This document shows, in pieces, positions 1 through 8,664 of a stretch of 64,000 nt of DNA. The DNA is from Pelotomaculum sp. UBA1371 (GTDB lineage Bacteria; Bacillota; Desulfotomaculia; Desulfotomaculales; Pelotomaculaceae), in contig DBRJ01000004.1 in NCBI GenBank assembly GCA_002305915.1, forward strand, positions 204,421 to 268,420, read 5' to 3'. The notes under the pieces are model-generated. The model was given only the letters and a program-made list of their open reading frames with translations. It was not told the origin of the DNA and did no database searches. The position numbers and the translations under genes were made by a program. Each line of letters begins with the position of its first letter. Position 1 is the first letter of the stretch.

Positions 1-344
1 GCGACATTGATCTCATCGAGAATGACCAGATCATAATAGTTTTCTGCGACCACCTTTTTTGCCAGGGCCAATCCCTCAAGGGCCAGGCGGATGTCAACCT
101 CAGCCGGCTCCTCCTTGCTTACAAAGGTTTCCAGTCCGGATTGAACAATGGTCAGATTCGGAAGATATTTGTCCGCCGCCTTGAGCTCCCCGTAATTCTT
201 GCTTCCCTTCATGAACTGAAGCATAAAGACTTTCCCGCCGTGGCCAATAACCCGAAGAGCCAGGCCCAGGGCAGCTGTGGTTTTCCCCTTTCCGCCTCCC
301 GTATAAACATGGACCATGCCTCTTCTATGTGTTTTTGTTCCCAC
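1..344 (-). CDS. cobO: Cob(I)yrinic acid a,c-diamide adenosyltransferase (CobO/BtuR type), 3' end outside window
   Basis: Transfers the adenosyl group of ATP to cob(I)alamin or its precursors, giving the adenosylcobalamin cofactor. The reading frame starts at a GTG at 344 after a good AAAGGAGG site and opens with residues VGTKTHRRGMVHVYTGGGKG. The glycine-rich P-loop GGGKGKTT lies at about residues 16-23, followed by the ALGLALR helix, and LVILDEIN (Walker-B-like) stands just before the window edge. About 114 codons are present; the family is usually 170-200 residues, so the C-terminus is cut off by the window. It is of interest that the mmc cluster 35 kb away needs adenosylcobalamin for methylmalonyl-CoA mutase. 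Family assignment is firm; preference for corrinoid intermediate or intact cobalamin cannot be read from sequence. Confidence 0.9.
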   Translation of the reverse strand, partial: MGTKTHRRGMVHVYTGGGKGKTTAALGLALRVIGHGGKVFMLQFMKGSKNYGELKAADKYLPNLTIVQSGLETFVSKEEPAEVDIRLALEGLALAKKVVAENYYDLVILDEINV

Positions 345-366
345 TGTTTTACCTCCTTTAATGATC

Positions 367-1470
367 TTAACCTGTTAAACACTTCGCACCGGCCTGGAAG
401 CGTTTTTTTCTCCTCATAAGATCCGTAAATGCCTCCAGGCGGGTTGTCATTCCGGCTTTTCCGGTCTGCTCGTCCAGGAAAAAAGTGAGCACAGGAATAT
501 CATAGTCTTTACTGACCCTGGGCAGGATGGTCCGGGCAACAATTTCCGGGATGCAGGTAAAGGGCGCCAACTGGATGATGCCGTCAAAACCCCGCTTGGA
601 ATAGAGTATGGTATGCCCTATGGAATCACGGCCGTGTCCGCCGACCAGTTCCGGCAGGTAGGGAGAAGCCGCCTCTTTTATGGTCAGACCATGAGTTGTC
701 TCATTCCAGGTATTGTCCCGGGTCCAACCGGTCAGAAACATGGATCTCTCCACCTCAACACCAAGATCGCCCAGGGTTTCTTCAATCTCCAGGTTGCTTG
801 CCGGCTCCAGGAGTACATAAATCTCCCCGACAATTCCCACCTTTAGGACCTCTCTGGAAGAATCCTGGGGAATACTGCGCAGGGCTTCCAGGGCCGCCGC
901 TTCCGCTTCGGCGATTTGCTCCATGGTATAGGCCCCGCTAATCCAGTCCAGCACCTTTTTATATACAGCGGTTGTGGTTCCGCGCTTTATTTCCCTGGGC
1001 CGGACCACGTGGCTCAGCTTCTCGGCGTTGTCCAGGGCCTGGAGCATGCGCCAGCCGCGCTTAATACAATCAATAATTCCCCTGATGGAAACGCGGGCTT
1101 TATTCAGAGCCCTGACGTTCTTAATAAAATTAAGAGGGTAAAGGCGTGGCGGTTCGAATACAATCATTTTTAGATCATAACCCAGATCCTGCAAAATTTT
1201 ATGGTGGAGCATGGCGTATTCCCCCGCCCGGCAGGGACCCACACCTCCACTGGTAACTATTGTCCCTGCCCCCATTTCAACGGCTTCAAGATAAGTACCC
1301 ATTAATATTTTGAGAGGAAAACAGGCAAATTCAGGGGAATGGCGTACCCCCAGGTCCAATGTCCGCTTATTGGGACGAAGAGGTACTACAACCTCATTGC
1401 CCAGATCCTCCAGCAGCAATTTAAAGGCCCGCCAGGACTCCCCCATCCGGGGAAACGTTACTTTTGACAT
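367..1470 (-). CDS. Acyl-CoA dehydratase activase-related protein (DUF2229-like), downstream partner
   Basis: A 367-residue protein resembling the 2-hydroxyacyl-CoA dehydratase component / CoA-enzyme activase-related family (HgdB/DUF2229-like). Candidate iron-sulfur cysteines are in CFPLKILMGTY (about residue 50), GGVGPCRAGEY (about 80) and APFTCIPEIVA (about 308), the spacing seen in this family. The C-terminal motif TFFLDEQTGKAGMTTRLEAF closely matches the equivalent end of the upstream neighbour, so the two genes are paralogues. The ATG at 1470 follows AAGGAGG and overlaps the end of the preceding gene by 13 bp, which indicates translational coupling. The cobO-like gene follows 22 bp later on the same strand. 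A substrate is not known; such pairs are found in many clostridia without a linked dehydratase. Confidence 0.75.
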   Translation of the reverse strand: MSKVTFPRMGESWRAFKLLLEDLGNEVVVPLRPNKRTLDLGVRHSPEFACFPLKILMGTYLEAVEMGAGTIVTSGGVGPCRAGEYAMLHHKILQDLGYDLKMIVFEPPRLYPLNFIKNVRALNKARVSIRGIIDCIKRGWRMLQALDNAEKLSHVVRPREIKRGTTTAVYKKVLDWISGAYTMEQIAEAEAAALEALRSIPQDSSREVLKVGIVGEIYVLLEPASNLEIEETLGDLGVEVERSMFLTGWTRDNTWNETTHGLTIKEAASPYLPELVGGHGRDSIGHTILYSKRGFDGIIQLAPFTCIPEIVARTILPRVSKDYDIPVLTFFLDEQTGKAGMTTRLEAFTDLMRRKKRFQAGAKCLTG

Positions 1471-2456
1471 AAATGTGCCTCCTTCCGGCGCCTGACCATA
1501 TCGACGAAAGCCTCGAGACGGGTAGCCATTCCCGCCTCACCTGTATGCTCATCTATCATCAGGGTCATAAAGGGAACATTTCTATGCTTCTTGGCTTCCA
1601 TTTCAATCAGTTTGTTAAGCAGGGAGTCCGGGCCGCAACCGAAAGCTGTTAAATGGAGGATTCCGTCGATGCGGCCTTGCTTGAATAACAGGTGCGCCGC
1701 CTTAAGAGCAATATCGCTGAGGGTCCAAAAAAGCCTCTTGGGCAGGTCACAATTCTTTTGCAGGGCAAGCAGAGCCGGATGAATGTTCTCGGCAGTCATA
1801 ACCATAACACCCAACTGGCGAAGCTTTTCAACAATGTTGACACTGATAAAACTGTCGTAAATTGCGTAAGGATAACCAAGAACCGCAAACTTCAGGTTTA
1901 CTTTGGTTTGACTGCCGGCTTTGCCGGTTCCGGGACTTTTTAGAAGTTCCATAGCCTCCGGGGGGCTCCAGCCTTTCCTTAGCAGCCGTCTAAAATGGTA
2001 ATGAACACCTAACGCCTTCAGATAAGCGCGAATTGTGGTTATTCTATCTGCGCCAAAATACCTGCCGATTTCACTATAAGCATTTAATAAGGAAAGCCGT
2101 CCCTGACGACTGTCCATACGTACATCGATAATCGGCGGCAGATTATCAACAGAGTACTTAATCATGTCCGGCAACCCCAGAAATTTGGGGCAATAAACAG
2201 TTTTTCCATTGAGACATACCACCCGGGGAATAAAGAGATAATCGACTTTTCCCTTCAGTTCCATAACGTGACCGTAATACAGCTTGATAGGAACACAGAC
2301 ATCCGCGAGAGCTTCACGGATCCCATCATCTAGGATACTTTTGGTTGTCCTGCCGGAAGGAATCACCTGGACACCGATTTCATTAAAGAAGGCCTGCCAC
2401 ATTGGGAAATAAAGATAGAATAACAGTGCGCGGGGAATGCCTACTCTAACAGCCAA
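1458..2456 (-). CDS. Acyl-CoA dehydratase activase-related protein (DUF2229-like), upstream partner
   Basis: A 332-residue protein opening with VRVGIPRALLFYLYFP, the typical N-terminus of the DUF2229 group. Conserved cysteines occur in ADVCVPIK, VVCLNGKTVYCPKF and LTAFGCGPDS and could hold a [4Fe-4S] cluster as in HgdB-type proteins. It ends with MIDEHTGEAGMATRLEAF, shared with the next gene. A TTG at 2456 is taken as start because AAGGAGG stands about ten bases before it and the family motif begins at once. It is the first gene of a three-gene minus-strand operon (this gene, its paralogue, cobO). The probable role is electron transfer or activation of a CoA-ester enzyme, but the substrate is unknown. 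Confidence 0.75.
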   Translation of the reverse strand: MAVRVGIPRALLFYLYFPMWQAFFNEIGVQVIPSGRTTKSILDDGIREALADVCVPIKLYYGHVMELKGKVDYLFIPRVVCLNGKTVYCPKFLGLPDMIKYSVDNLPPIIDVRMDSRQGRLSLLNAYSEIGRYFGADRITTIRAYLKALGVHYHFRRLLRKGWSPPEAMELLKSPGTGKAGSQTKVNLKFAVLGYPYAIYDSFISVNIVEKLRQLGVMVMTAENIHPALLALQKNCDLPKRLFWTLSDIALKAAHLLFKQGRIDGILHLTAFGCGPDSLLNKLIEMEAKKHRNVPFMTLMIDEHTGEAGMATRLEAFVDMVRRRKEAHLCQK

Positions 2457-2624
2457 CCAGTATTTCCTCCTTTTGTTTCTTAATAGTTGTAATTTATCAT
2501 ACTTGACTGGAAAGCAGGTTATACCTGCTTCTTCTTACTCTATAATTCTCGTCTCACCAATAAATTCCTCCAGCAATCTTTAACAAATCAAGGTTCCCAT
2601 AATTGAGAAAGGGATCATACCAAT

Positions 2625-2654
2625 AAAAAAAGATGCCTGTTCAAGGCACCTTTT
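2625..2654 (-). terminator. Rho-independent terminator of hsp20
   Basis: Read on the minus strand, an AGGTGCCT arm and an AGGCATCT arm form a stem around a TGAAC loop, followed by seven T. It lies just behind the hsp20 stop codon. Confidence 0.85.
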
Positions 2655-2678
2655 ACTCTGGGAAACAAATGCCGGATG

Positions 2679-3119
2679 TTACTGGATGGGAACACGGTGG
2701 GCTTTTTTCAGGCTCCTTTCAGTTTTCGGCATCCTAATTTCCAGCAACCCGCTCTGCAGGCTGGCCCTGGCTTCCTCAGGCTTAATCTCGGCAGGCAGGG
2801 GCAGGGTACGGCTAAAGGAACCGTAATACCGTTCTGAATGAAACACGTTATCTTCCTCCAGATCATGGAAGCGCTTCAATTCACCCCGTAGACTTAATGT
2901 ATCGGGCGTCAAGGTAACTTCGATATCATCTTTGGACTGAATCCCGGGAAGTTCAGCAGTAGCCACCACTTCGCGGTCGGTCTGGTAAAGGTCCACCCTG
3001 GGGCCATAGGGTTCACCGGCCAGAATACCCCTTCTTAGAAAGTTCTGGTCAAAGAATCTGTTCATTTGATTTCTGAGATTGGATATTTCCCCCAGGGGAT
3101 CCCAGCGCATAATGCTCAT
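2679..3119 (-). CDS. hsp20: Small heat shock protein, Hsp20/alpha-crystallin family
   Basis: ATP-independent chaperone that binds unfolding proteins and keeps them soluble. The 146-residue length is typical. An N-terminal arm (MRWDPLGEISNLRNQMNRFF) leads into the alpha-crystallin domain (about residues 40-140) with VVATAELPGI, the family motif SLRGE, and the YYGSFSRTLPLP strand. The C-terminal tail ends in HRVPIQ, the I/V-x-I/V type anchor motif for oligomerisation. The ATG follows GAGGTGATTAA. The gene stands alone with its own terminator. No CIRCE-type inverted repeat was noticed in the 200 bp upstream, so regulation is open. Confidence 0.93.
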   Translation of the reverse strand: MSIMRWDPLGEISNLRNQMNRFFDQNFLRRGILAGEPYGPRVDLYQTDREVVATAELPGIQSKDDIEVTLTPDTLSLRGELKRFHDLEEDNVFHSERYYGSFSRTLPLPAEIKPEEARASLQSGLLEIRMPKTERSLKKAHRVPIQ

Positions 3120-3329
3120 TTAATCACCTCAATATAATAATTTGATAATAACTTTCTCGCTTCTACCTGTTTTTATACGTTTATTTCATTGTAAGGATAG
3201 AAAACTAAAAGGAGGAAAAAAAAGTTCCTTGAAGAAAGATTTGAACAAAGATAGAGCTGGGTTTCTAAAAGCAAGACAGGCATGTCCAGGATATGCGAAT
3301 AAAACTCTCTGTTAGAAAGGAGAAAACAG

Positions 3330-3890
3330 TTGTCTCATTTAAAAGAACGAACTATCTCGTCTGAAATGATTTATCGCGGTAAAATCATTAATCTGAGGGT
3401 TGATACCGTAGCCCTGCCCCAGGAGGGCCAAACAGGTACCCGGGAAGTAATTGAACATGCCGGGGCGGTAGCTGTGGTACCCGTGACAGGGCAAGAGGAA
3501 GTGCTTCTGGTCAGGCAGTACCGGCACGCCGCCGGCAAAACCATACTGGAAATACCGGCAGGCAGAATTGAACCCGGCGAGGACTTGGCAGAAAGCGCCA
3601 GGCGTGAATTACTGGAGGAAACGGGGTATGTGGCAGAACACCTGGAAAAACTGCTAACTTTTTATAGCACACCGGGTTTTACAAATGAACAACTTCATAT
3701 ATATCTGGCTACCGGCTTAACTTTAAAAGAGCAGGACCTGGATGAAGACGAGTTTATCGACGTCCTGAAAATTCCTTATCTAAAAGCCCTGGAGATGATC
3801 TGGACCGGGGATATTTGTGACGCCAAATCCATTGCCGGCATACTATCAGCCCATTATCTAAAAAAAATTAAACCGGCTGGGGTTTTCTAA
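3330..3890 (+). CDS. ADP-ribose pyrophosphatase-like Nudix hydrolase
   Basis: Hydrolyses nucleoside diphosphate sugars, most likely ADP-ribose, to AMP and ribose 5-phosphate. Of 186 residues, the N-terminal part (SSEMIYRGKIINLRVDTV) is the usual lead strand of the NudF group. The Nudix box starts at GRIEPGEDLAE (about residue 78) and continues to RRELLEETGY, keeping the catalytic glutamates. The E-x-P-A-G (EIPAGRIEPGE) context favours ADP-ribose pyrophosphatase over MutT. The start is a TTG after AAAGGAG; no in-frame ATG is available before the conserved region. A terminator overlaps the stop codon. Confidence 0.88.
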   Translation: MSHLKERTISSEMIYRGKIINLRVDTVALPQEGQTGTREVIEHAGAVAVVPVTGQEEVLLVRQYRHAAGKTILEIPAGRIEPGEDLAESARRELLEETGYVAEHLEKLLTFYSTPGFTNEQLHIYLATGLTLKEQDLDEDEFIDVLKIPYLKALEMIWTGDICDAKSIAGILSAHYLKKIKPAGVF

Positions 3891-3905
3891 ACCCGGCCGG
3901 TTTTA
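3869..3905 (+). terminator. Rho-independent terminator, probably bidirectional
   Basis: AAACCGGCTGGG pairs with CCCGGCCGGTTT, with a short loop and T-run. It overlaps the stop codon of the Nudix gene and, read on the minus strand, lies just behind minC, so it may serve both convergent genes. Confidence 0.8.
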
Positions 3906-3910
3906 GTAAC

Positions 3911-4564
3911 TTACCTTCCGGTCTGATACTCTTCAAAAACTATTTCTTGACCTGAGAGGCGGGCCAACCGCGGCCTGGGTGTTTGTCGATCCCGCTCGGG
4001 AGCATGCCGCCGATCTGCAATACAGATTACAGTGGGAGCAAGTCTCAATGCTATTACCTTTGCCGAACGGTCACCGCCTGCTCCAGCGTGGACCACCCCC
4101 CGGCAGCTCCCCATGACCATTACGCTGCCGCCGGATACGACCTCAGCTCCAGGGTGGATGTCGCCCAGAACAACTACATGTCCCGGGTATTGGACACGCT
4201 GTCCGGAACGAAGAGATCGCTTAACCAAATAGGCTGCTTCACCTGAAAAAGGAACTGCTTTAGGGGCGGTAACTGCCTGTCTTGAAGAATTATCAGAAAA
4301 ACAAGTTTTCAACACGGCCTGTTCTTCTTCAGCATTGGGCACCAGCCCGAACTGACGGCAAATATTTTCCAGTTCACTCTTTTGATTCTCCGGGATCGCC
4401 TGTTGGCCATTGAAGAAGGAAAACTTAGCGCCTTTAAAAAATCCTTTGGCTGATTCCATCTTTTTTAAAAGGGTGTTACGGATCTCTTCGTATTCGCGGT
4501 TTGGATCGAGGACAATCACGAGGCCGTTCCTTGTTCCTTTAAATACAACCATTTCCCTACCCAT
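3911..4564 (-). CDS. minC: Septum site-determining protein MinC
   Basis: Inhibitor of FtsZ ring assembly that keeps division at mid-cell. The protein of 217 residues has the N-terminal MinC domain (VVFKGTRNGLVIVLDP at the start; about residues 1-95) and the C-terminal beta-helical domain (about 110-210) with YPGHVVVLGDIHPGAEV and GGSVMVMGSCRGVVHAGAGGD, which are family hallmarks. The ATG at 4564 is preferred over a start further upstream (4657), because GAGAGGTGG stands seven bases before it and the extra residues upstream do not match the family. minD and other division genes are not adjacent; in many Firmicutes minC and minD form a pair, so this orphan location is noteworthy. The last residues (SGQEIVFEEYQTGR) are less conserved. 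Confidence 0.9.
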   Translation of the reverse strand: MGREMVVFKGTRNGLVIVLDPNREYEEIRNTLLKKMESAKGFFKGAKFSFFNGQQAIPENQKSELENICRQFGLVPNAEEEQAVLKTCFSDNSSRQAVTAPKAVPFSGEAAYLVKRSLRSGQRVQYPGHVVVLGDIHPGAEVVSGGSVMVMGSCRGVVHAGAGGDRSAKVIALRLAPTVICIADRRHAPERDRQTPRPRLARLSGQEIVFEEYQTGR

Positions 4565-4854
4565 AATGACCACCTCTCTTCCACATATTTCATGCGAATA
4601 AAATAATATTCGATTCCTTTTGACCTTTTCCCTCTTGGTTTTGAAAATTAAGAACAAAAATTTAAAAAAACAACGAATCCTTGCGGCAATCCCGCTCTAA
4701 CTCAAAGACAACTTTGAGGACATAAAAACAAAAATTCCTTCTTTTTGTATTTCCAGGCGTATTACCTGTACAATTCGAAGGGATATTTAATGTAAATACA
4801 GTATGTTTATTAGGATAATACCCCTGCCGGGCATGGGGATTTAAGGGGAAACAA

Positions 4855-5244
4855 ATGAAAATCTACCGTGTAGCTGCTTCAATCATCCGTTACAATGGCA
4901 AAATTCTGATCGCCCAGAGGCTGCGAGATGTTCACATGGGCTTAAAGTGGGAATTCCCCGGGGGAAAGATTGAACCGGGTGAAAGTGTTGAAGAATGTTT
5001 GATCAGAGAAATAAAAGAGGAACTTGACCTGGAAATTGAGGTGGACGGCGAATTCACCGTTGTAGAGCACCAGTACGAAGACAGGAAGATCTTCCTTCAC
5101 TGTCATTGGTGCAACTATCTGGGCGGGGAAGCAAAACCGAAGGACTGCCGGGACTTTAGATGGGTAAACTTAGAGGAACTCAAGGTCTACGATTTTGCCG
5201 GCGCTGACCTTACAGTCGTCCGGCTTTTATTGGAAGAGAATTGA
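4855..5244 (+). CDS. MutT-type Nudix hydrolase (8-oxo-dGTP diphosphatase-like)
   Basis: A 129-residue single-domain Nudix protein, probably cleansing oxidised nucleoside triphosphates from the pool. The box runs from GGKIEPGESVEE (about residue 37) to REIKEELDL, with the catalytic REIKEE glutamates intact. The preceding WEFPGGK motif and the short length fit MutT/CTP pyrophosphohydrolase. The ATG follows GGGGAAACA. It stands alone between the divergent minC and the convergent LarA-like gene. Substrate choice within the MutT group cannot be told. Confidence 0.87.
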   Translation: MKIYRVAASIIRYNGKILIAQRLRDVHMGLKWEFPGGKIEPGESVEECLIREIKEELDLEIEVDGEFTVVEHQYEDRKIFLHCHWCNYLGGEAKPKDCRDFRWVNLEELKVYDFAGADLTVVRLLLEEN

Positions 5245-5346
5245 AAAATAATGCCCGGCAACGGGACCTGGCAGATCCAGTCAAAAAACCGCTATTAAGA
5301 CAATATACGGAAAAGAGTTTGGGCTGACAACCGGGACGAGGTTTAT

Positions 5347-6594
5347 TTAGAAGGGTAGCAGGTAACCTTCCCTGGAAAACTGCAACAACGAAGGCTGCCG
5401 GAGCAACTGGATGGAAGGCAGCTTGGAAATGACCCTGAAAACATTTTCGGAAACCAGAATTTCTGAAAGATGGAGGGTATTTTTAATCCGGATTATCCGG
5501 GCCTCATGCAGGCTAGCCAAACCAAGACTTTTTTGGCAGGCACGGAGAACTGCCCGGTCGTCGGGCAGCACCATGGGCAGCATAGCCCGTTGGATGAAGG
5601 TACTGGTAAGGGCATTTGTATAAACAGATTTCCTGTCAAATTTGGCAACAAGACGTTCGGTTGTGAAATCAGCCAGGCCAATGCCATAGGCATTACCCCT
5701 CGTCTCCGGGGTCAGGTCCAGGACCACGATTCTCTTGATCCTTGGTGATGCCGGCTCCGGCGCTCCCTGGATCCGCAGGCGGCCGATAACATTGGTATCC
5801 ATACCTGTACCGCTGATATTCTTGCCAATTTCATCTACAATTAAGATATCCAGGTCATCTACAGGAAGCCGGGGTAGGTAGCTACGGGCTTCTTCCAGAA
5901 GGGCTTTCTCGGCGTATACAAAATCCTCCGGGTTAATTGCGGCCACTTTCGCCGTTTGTTCATAAGCGTCTTCCAGAATGGCCAGTCCCAGTACCACCGG
6001 GGCTGCTTTAAGCACACACTGCCCCCCCTCGGCCACAGCCCGGGAAAGCAGGTCAGGCCGGCAGCGGTGCAGGGATGCCGCCCCCTGCGGCCCCCCCAGA
6101 CCCACAGCCAGCATTTTCAGCAATCCGCTTTCATGATCTCCATGAAATGAAGTATGGGGTTTTACCCGGTTAACCACGACTAGCGCATCACATTTTAGTA
6201 CACAACTGTTTAGATACACATCTCCATAAAAGGCCTGCCCGGCTACAAAGCAGTCTGTTGAGCATAGCAAAGCCGCCCCTGTGCTGTCTTCCGTGATCCC
6301 CAGAGAGCAGAGCAGTTCCCTCTGGCCCTCCGGTCTGCCCCCGCCGTGGCTGCCCATTGCTGTAATTAGTACCGGACGGCATCCCAGAGATTTAACATAG
6401 TCTGCTGTTTTCCTCAGGATTTTCACTATGTTGCGAATACCCCTGCTCCCTACGGTAAGGCCCACTGTCATTCCGGGCTGCAACTTTTGATCCAGAGCCG
6501 AGCAGGCCAGGGCGGCCTGTACGGCCGCCCCGGGATCAGGCAGACCCCGGGGAGTAAAGATCTGCCGGACTTTGTACATTTGCAGGGAACTCAT
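5347..6594 (-). CDS. Lactate racemase-domain (LarA N-terminal/DUF2088-like) protein
   Basis: A 415-residue protein of the DUF2088 group related to the catalytic N-terminal domain of nickel-pincer lactate racemase LarA. It shows the GxxxG-type segment TVGLTVGSRGIRN, the AMGSHGGGRPEGQ motif (about residue 80; the histidine is characteristic), NRVKPHTSFHGDHESG (about 145) and IVDEIGKNISGTGMD. The larB, larC or larE genes needed for pincer-cofactor synthesis are not adjacent. It begins two bases after the asp23-like stop codon, so the two genes are probably co-transcribed. Many Desulfotomaculum-type genomes carry this family without a known substrate; a racemase or epimerase on a hydroxyacid is possible but unproven. 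Confidence 0.7.
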   Translation of the reverse strand: MSSLQMYKVRQIFTPRGLPDPGAAVQAALACSALDQKLQPGMTVGLTVGSRGIRNIVKILRKTADYVKSLGCRPVLITAMGSHGGGRPEGQRELLCSLGITEDSTGAALLCSTDCFVAGQAFYGDVYLNSCVLKCDALVVVNRVKPHTSFHGDHESGLLKMLAVGLGGPQGAASLHRCRPDLLSRAVAEGGQCVLKAAPVVLGLAILEDAYEQTAKVAAINPEDFVYAEKALLEEARSYLPRLPVDDLDILIVDEIGKNISGTGMDTNVIGRLRIQGAPEPASPRIKRIVVLDLTPETRGNAYGIGLADFTTERLVAKFDRKSVYTNALTSTFIQRAMLPMVLPDDRAVLRACQKSLGLASLHEARIIRIKNTLHLSEILVSENVFRVISKLPSIQLLRQPSLLQFSREGYLLPF

Positions 6595-6596
6595 TT

Positions 6597-6998
6597 TTAT
6601 TTGACTCGTCCATCCTCTTCTTTATTATCGGGTCCAAAGGATACCCCCTGAACATTTACGTTCACCTGCAGAACTCTCAGACCGGTCATGTTTTCTACGG
6701 CAGTTTTAACGTTGCTTTGAATCTTACCGGCTACGTCCTGAATGCGGGCCCCGTAATCTACAATTACAAAGAGATCAATTAAAGCCTCTTTTTCTCCGAC
6801 ATCGGCCTTAACACCCTTGGAAAGGTTCTTGCGACCGAGCCTTTCCGCAATACCACCGGCTATGCCGCCGCTCATGGCCGTTACGCCTTCAACCTCAACA
6901 GCGGCGAGACCGGCTATAACCTTGACTACATCATCAGAAATTTTAATCGAACCAATACCGTCCCCTTTAAGGATATACTGATTCTCAGGATAATCCAT
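6597..6998 (-). CDS. Asp23/Gls24 family envelope stress protein
   Basis: A 133-residue Asp23/Gls24 (DUF322) protein. Typical features are GSIKISDDVVKVIAGLAAVEVEGV at the N-terminus, the AERLGRKNLSKGVK segment, and VDYGARIQDVAGKIQSNVKTAVENMTGL near the C-terminus. Members are small soluble proteins linked to cell-envelope stress or, in clostridia, of unknown role; YqhY (near accBC) and YloU are relatives. The ATG follows GGAGGTGCTTGA. The next gene starts two bases behind its stop, so it leads a two-gene operon with the LarA-like protein. Confidence 0.88.
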   Translation of the reverse strand: MDYPENQYILKGDGIGSIKISDDVVKVIAGLAAVEVEGVTAMSGGIAGGIAERLGRKNLSKGVKADVGEKEALIDLFVIVDYGARIQDVAGKIQSNVKTAVENMTGLRVLQVNVNVQGVSFGPDNKEEDGRVK

Positions 6999-7171
6999 TC
7001 AAGCACCTCCCTAGTATTTTGCCTAAATTATACCACCTGGTGATAATTGGAGTCTACAAAAAGCCAGGTAAAGATTTTTTACAAAGGAATGATAGCTAAA
7101 GGAAAAGCGCTCTTCAGGAAGAATATTCTTTTTTATTTAAAAAATAAAAAAATTACAAGGAGGATCTGCTT

Positions 7172-8053
7172 ATGTCGCTTTACCGCACGATGTTGTTTAC
7201 ACCCGCCAATGATCTGCGCAAAGTTGGCAAGGCTCTCATGTTAAAGGCGGACGGAGTGGTTTTAGACCTGGAGGACGCTGTGGCCATCAGTGAAAAAACC
7301 AGGGCCAGGCTGGCACTTAAGGAGGCCCTGGCCCTCCCCCGTTCAGGTGACGTTTTTATCCGGGTCAACAGCGCTCAAACAGATTACATCCTGGCAGACC
7401 TGCTGGCTTCTGTAACAGACGGGGTTAAGGGGCTTGTCCTGGCCAAGTCCGAATCGGCAGAGGAAATCCGGCAGGTGGACTGGGTTATTGGTCAGCTGGA
7501 AAAGGAAAGGGGGCTTCCGACCGGTTCCCTGGAGATTATCCCCTTTATTGAAAGTGCGAACGCAATTGTTAACGCCTACTCTATTGCTTCTGCCTGTAAA
7601 AGGGTAAGCAGAATGTTTTTTGGAGGCGTAGATTACGTGCTCGATATAGGTACCAGTTTTTCCAGGGGCGGTTCAGAGATATTTTATGCACGGGCCCAAC
7701 TTGTCGTTGCCTCCCGGGCAGCCGGCATTGAAGCGCCGATTGATACGGTTTATCCGGACTTTAAGGATATTGAGGGACTGGTTGCCGATGCCAGGGCGGT
7801 ACGCCAGATGGGATTCCAGGGAAAACTGGCTATTCATCCCAACCAGATCGGACCGTTAAACGAAATTTTCATGCCGACTGAGGAAGAATTGGCCTGGGCC
7901 AGGAAGGTAGTTGCAGTTTTTGATGAATCGGAAGCGAAAGGGCAGGCGGTCCTGCAGGTAGATGGAAAAATGATTGAATATCCAATCGCCAACAGGGCCA
8001 GGCGAATCATGCATTTAGCAAAGCTTCTGGCGGAAAAAGAAAAACAGCATTAA
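7172..8053 (+). CDS. CitE-like lyase (HpcH/HpaI aldolase / citrate lyase beta family)
   Basis: A 293-residue TIM-barrel enzyme of the CitE-like family that cleaves or forms carbon-carbon bonds in CoA-thioesters such as malyl-CoA or citramalyl-CoA. Seen are LYRTMLFTPAND at the N-terminus, VLDLEDAV (about residue 30, metal and substrate site), IRVNS (about 66), IPFIESANAIVNA (about 128; catalytic Glu), FGGVDYVLDIG (about 150; Asp ligand) and GKLAIHPNQIGPLNE (about 225). No citD or citF neighbours are present, so it is not part of a citrate lyase complex. The ATG follows AAGGAGGATCTGCTT. It stands alone. The exact CoA-ester substrate is unknown. Confidence 0.82.
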   Translation: MSLYRTMLFTPANDLRKVGKALMLKADGVVLDLEDAVAISEKTRARLALKEALALPRSGDVFIRVNSAQTDYILADLLASVTDGVKGLVLAKSESAEEIRQVDWVIGQLEKERGLPTGSLEIIPFIESANAIVNAYSIASACKRVSRMFFGGVDYVLDIGTSFSRGGSEIFYARAQLVVASRAAGIEAPIDTVYPDFKDIEGLVADARAVRQMGFQGKLAIHPNQIGPLNEIFMPTEEELAWARKVVAVFDESEAKGQAVLQVDGKMIEYPIANRARRIMHLAKLLAEKEKQH

Positions 8054-8222
8054 ATCTTAAGTAAACGATACAATAAACAGCAGGGGAATTGCCTGTTATA
8101 AGCGACAGTTGTCCTTTGTCGCAGGGTTTAAAAACGCTGCCGGCCTTAACTTGCAGCAACGGGCCGGGGCTGTTAAAATATTAAAGTGTAGGCTTTTCAA
8201 ACCAGCCAAGGAGGCTTCTGCC

Positions 8223-8663
8223 ATGCTGAAGAGCAAAGTGCTGTTGCCCAGCGACGGATCGTCAACTTCACTAAAAGCTGCGGCTTATGCCGCCCGACTG
8301 ATGAAAATGAACAAGGACATGAAACTGTCAGTACTTGTTGTGCTGCCGGGGGATAGTATTTTGGTGAATTCAAAAAACGGGGGGGAAAATATTATGGAGC
8401 CCCTCGCCCGGGAGATACAGGACAGGGGGAGGGAGATCCTGCAAAAGACCGTCGAGATTTTCAGTAACGAGGGGTTAAGCGTAGACGGCTTGATTGACAG
8501 GGGAGACCCTGCAGAGGTGATCCTCGCTCATGCAGAACGGGGGAATTTTGATCATATTATAATGGGCAGCCGCGGCGTCAGCGAATTGCGGGGTGTGGAA
8601 CTGGGAAGTGTCAGCCACAAGGTGATTCACCTGGCCAACTGCAGGGTTACCCTGGTTAAATAG
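8223..8663 (+). CDS. Universal stress protein, UspA family
   Basis: A 146-residue single-domain Usp protein (KVLLPSDGSSTSLKAAAYAARL at the N-terminus; HIIMGSRGVSELRGVELGSVSHKVIHLANCRVTLVK at the C-terminus, given here as family landmarks). The ATP-binding motif G-x2-G-x9-G-(S/T) is present as GSRGVSELRGVELGS, so nucleotide binding is likely. The ATG at 8223 is preferred because AAGGAGG precedes it; a longer in-frame extension upstream to 8109 has no family likeness. The next gene is convergent with only one base between the stop codons. Confidence 0.9.
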   Translation: MLKSKVLLPSDGSSTSLKAAAYAARLMKMNKDMKLSVLVVLPGDSILVNSKNGGENIMEPLAREIQDRGREILQKTVEIFSNEGLSVDGLIDRGDPAEVILAHAERGNFDHIIMGSRGVSELRGVELGSVSHKVIHLANCRVTLVK

Positions 8664-8664
8664 G

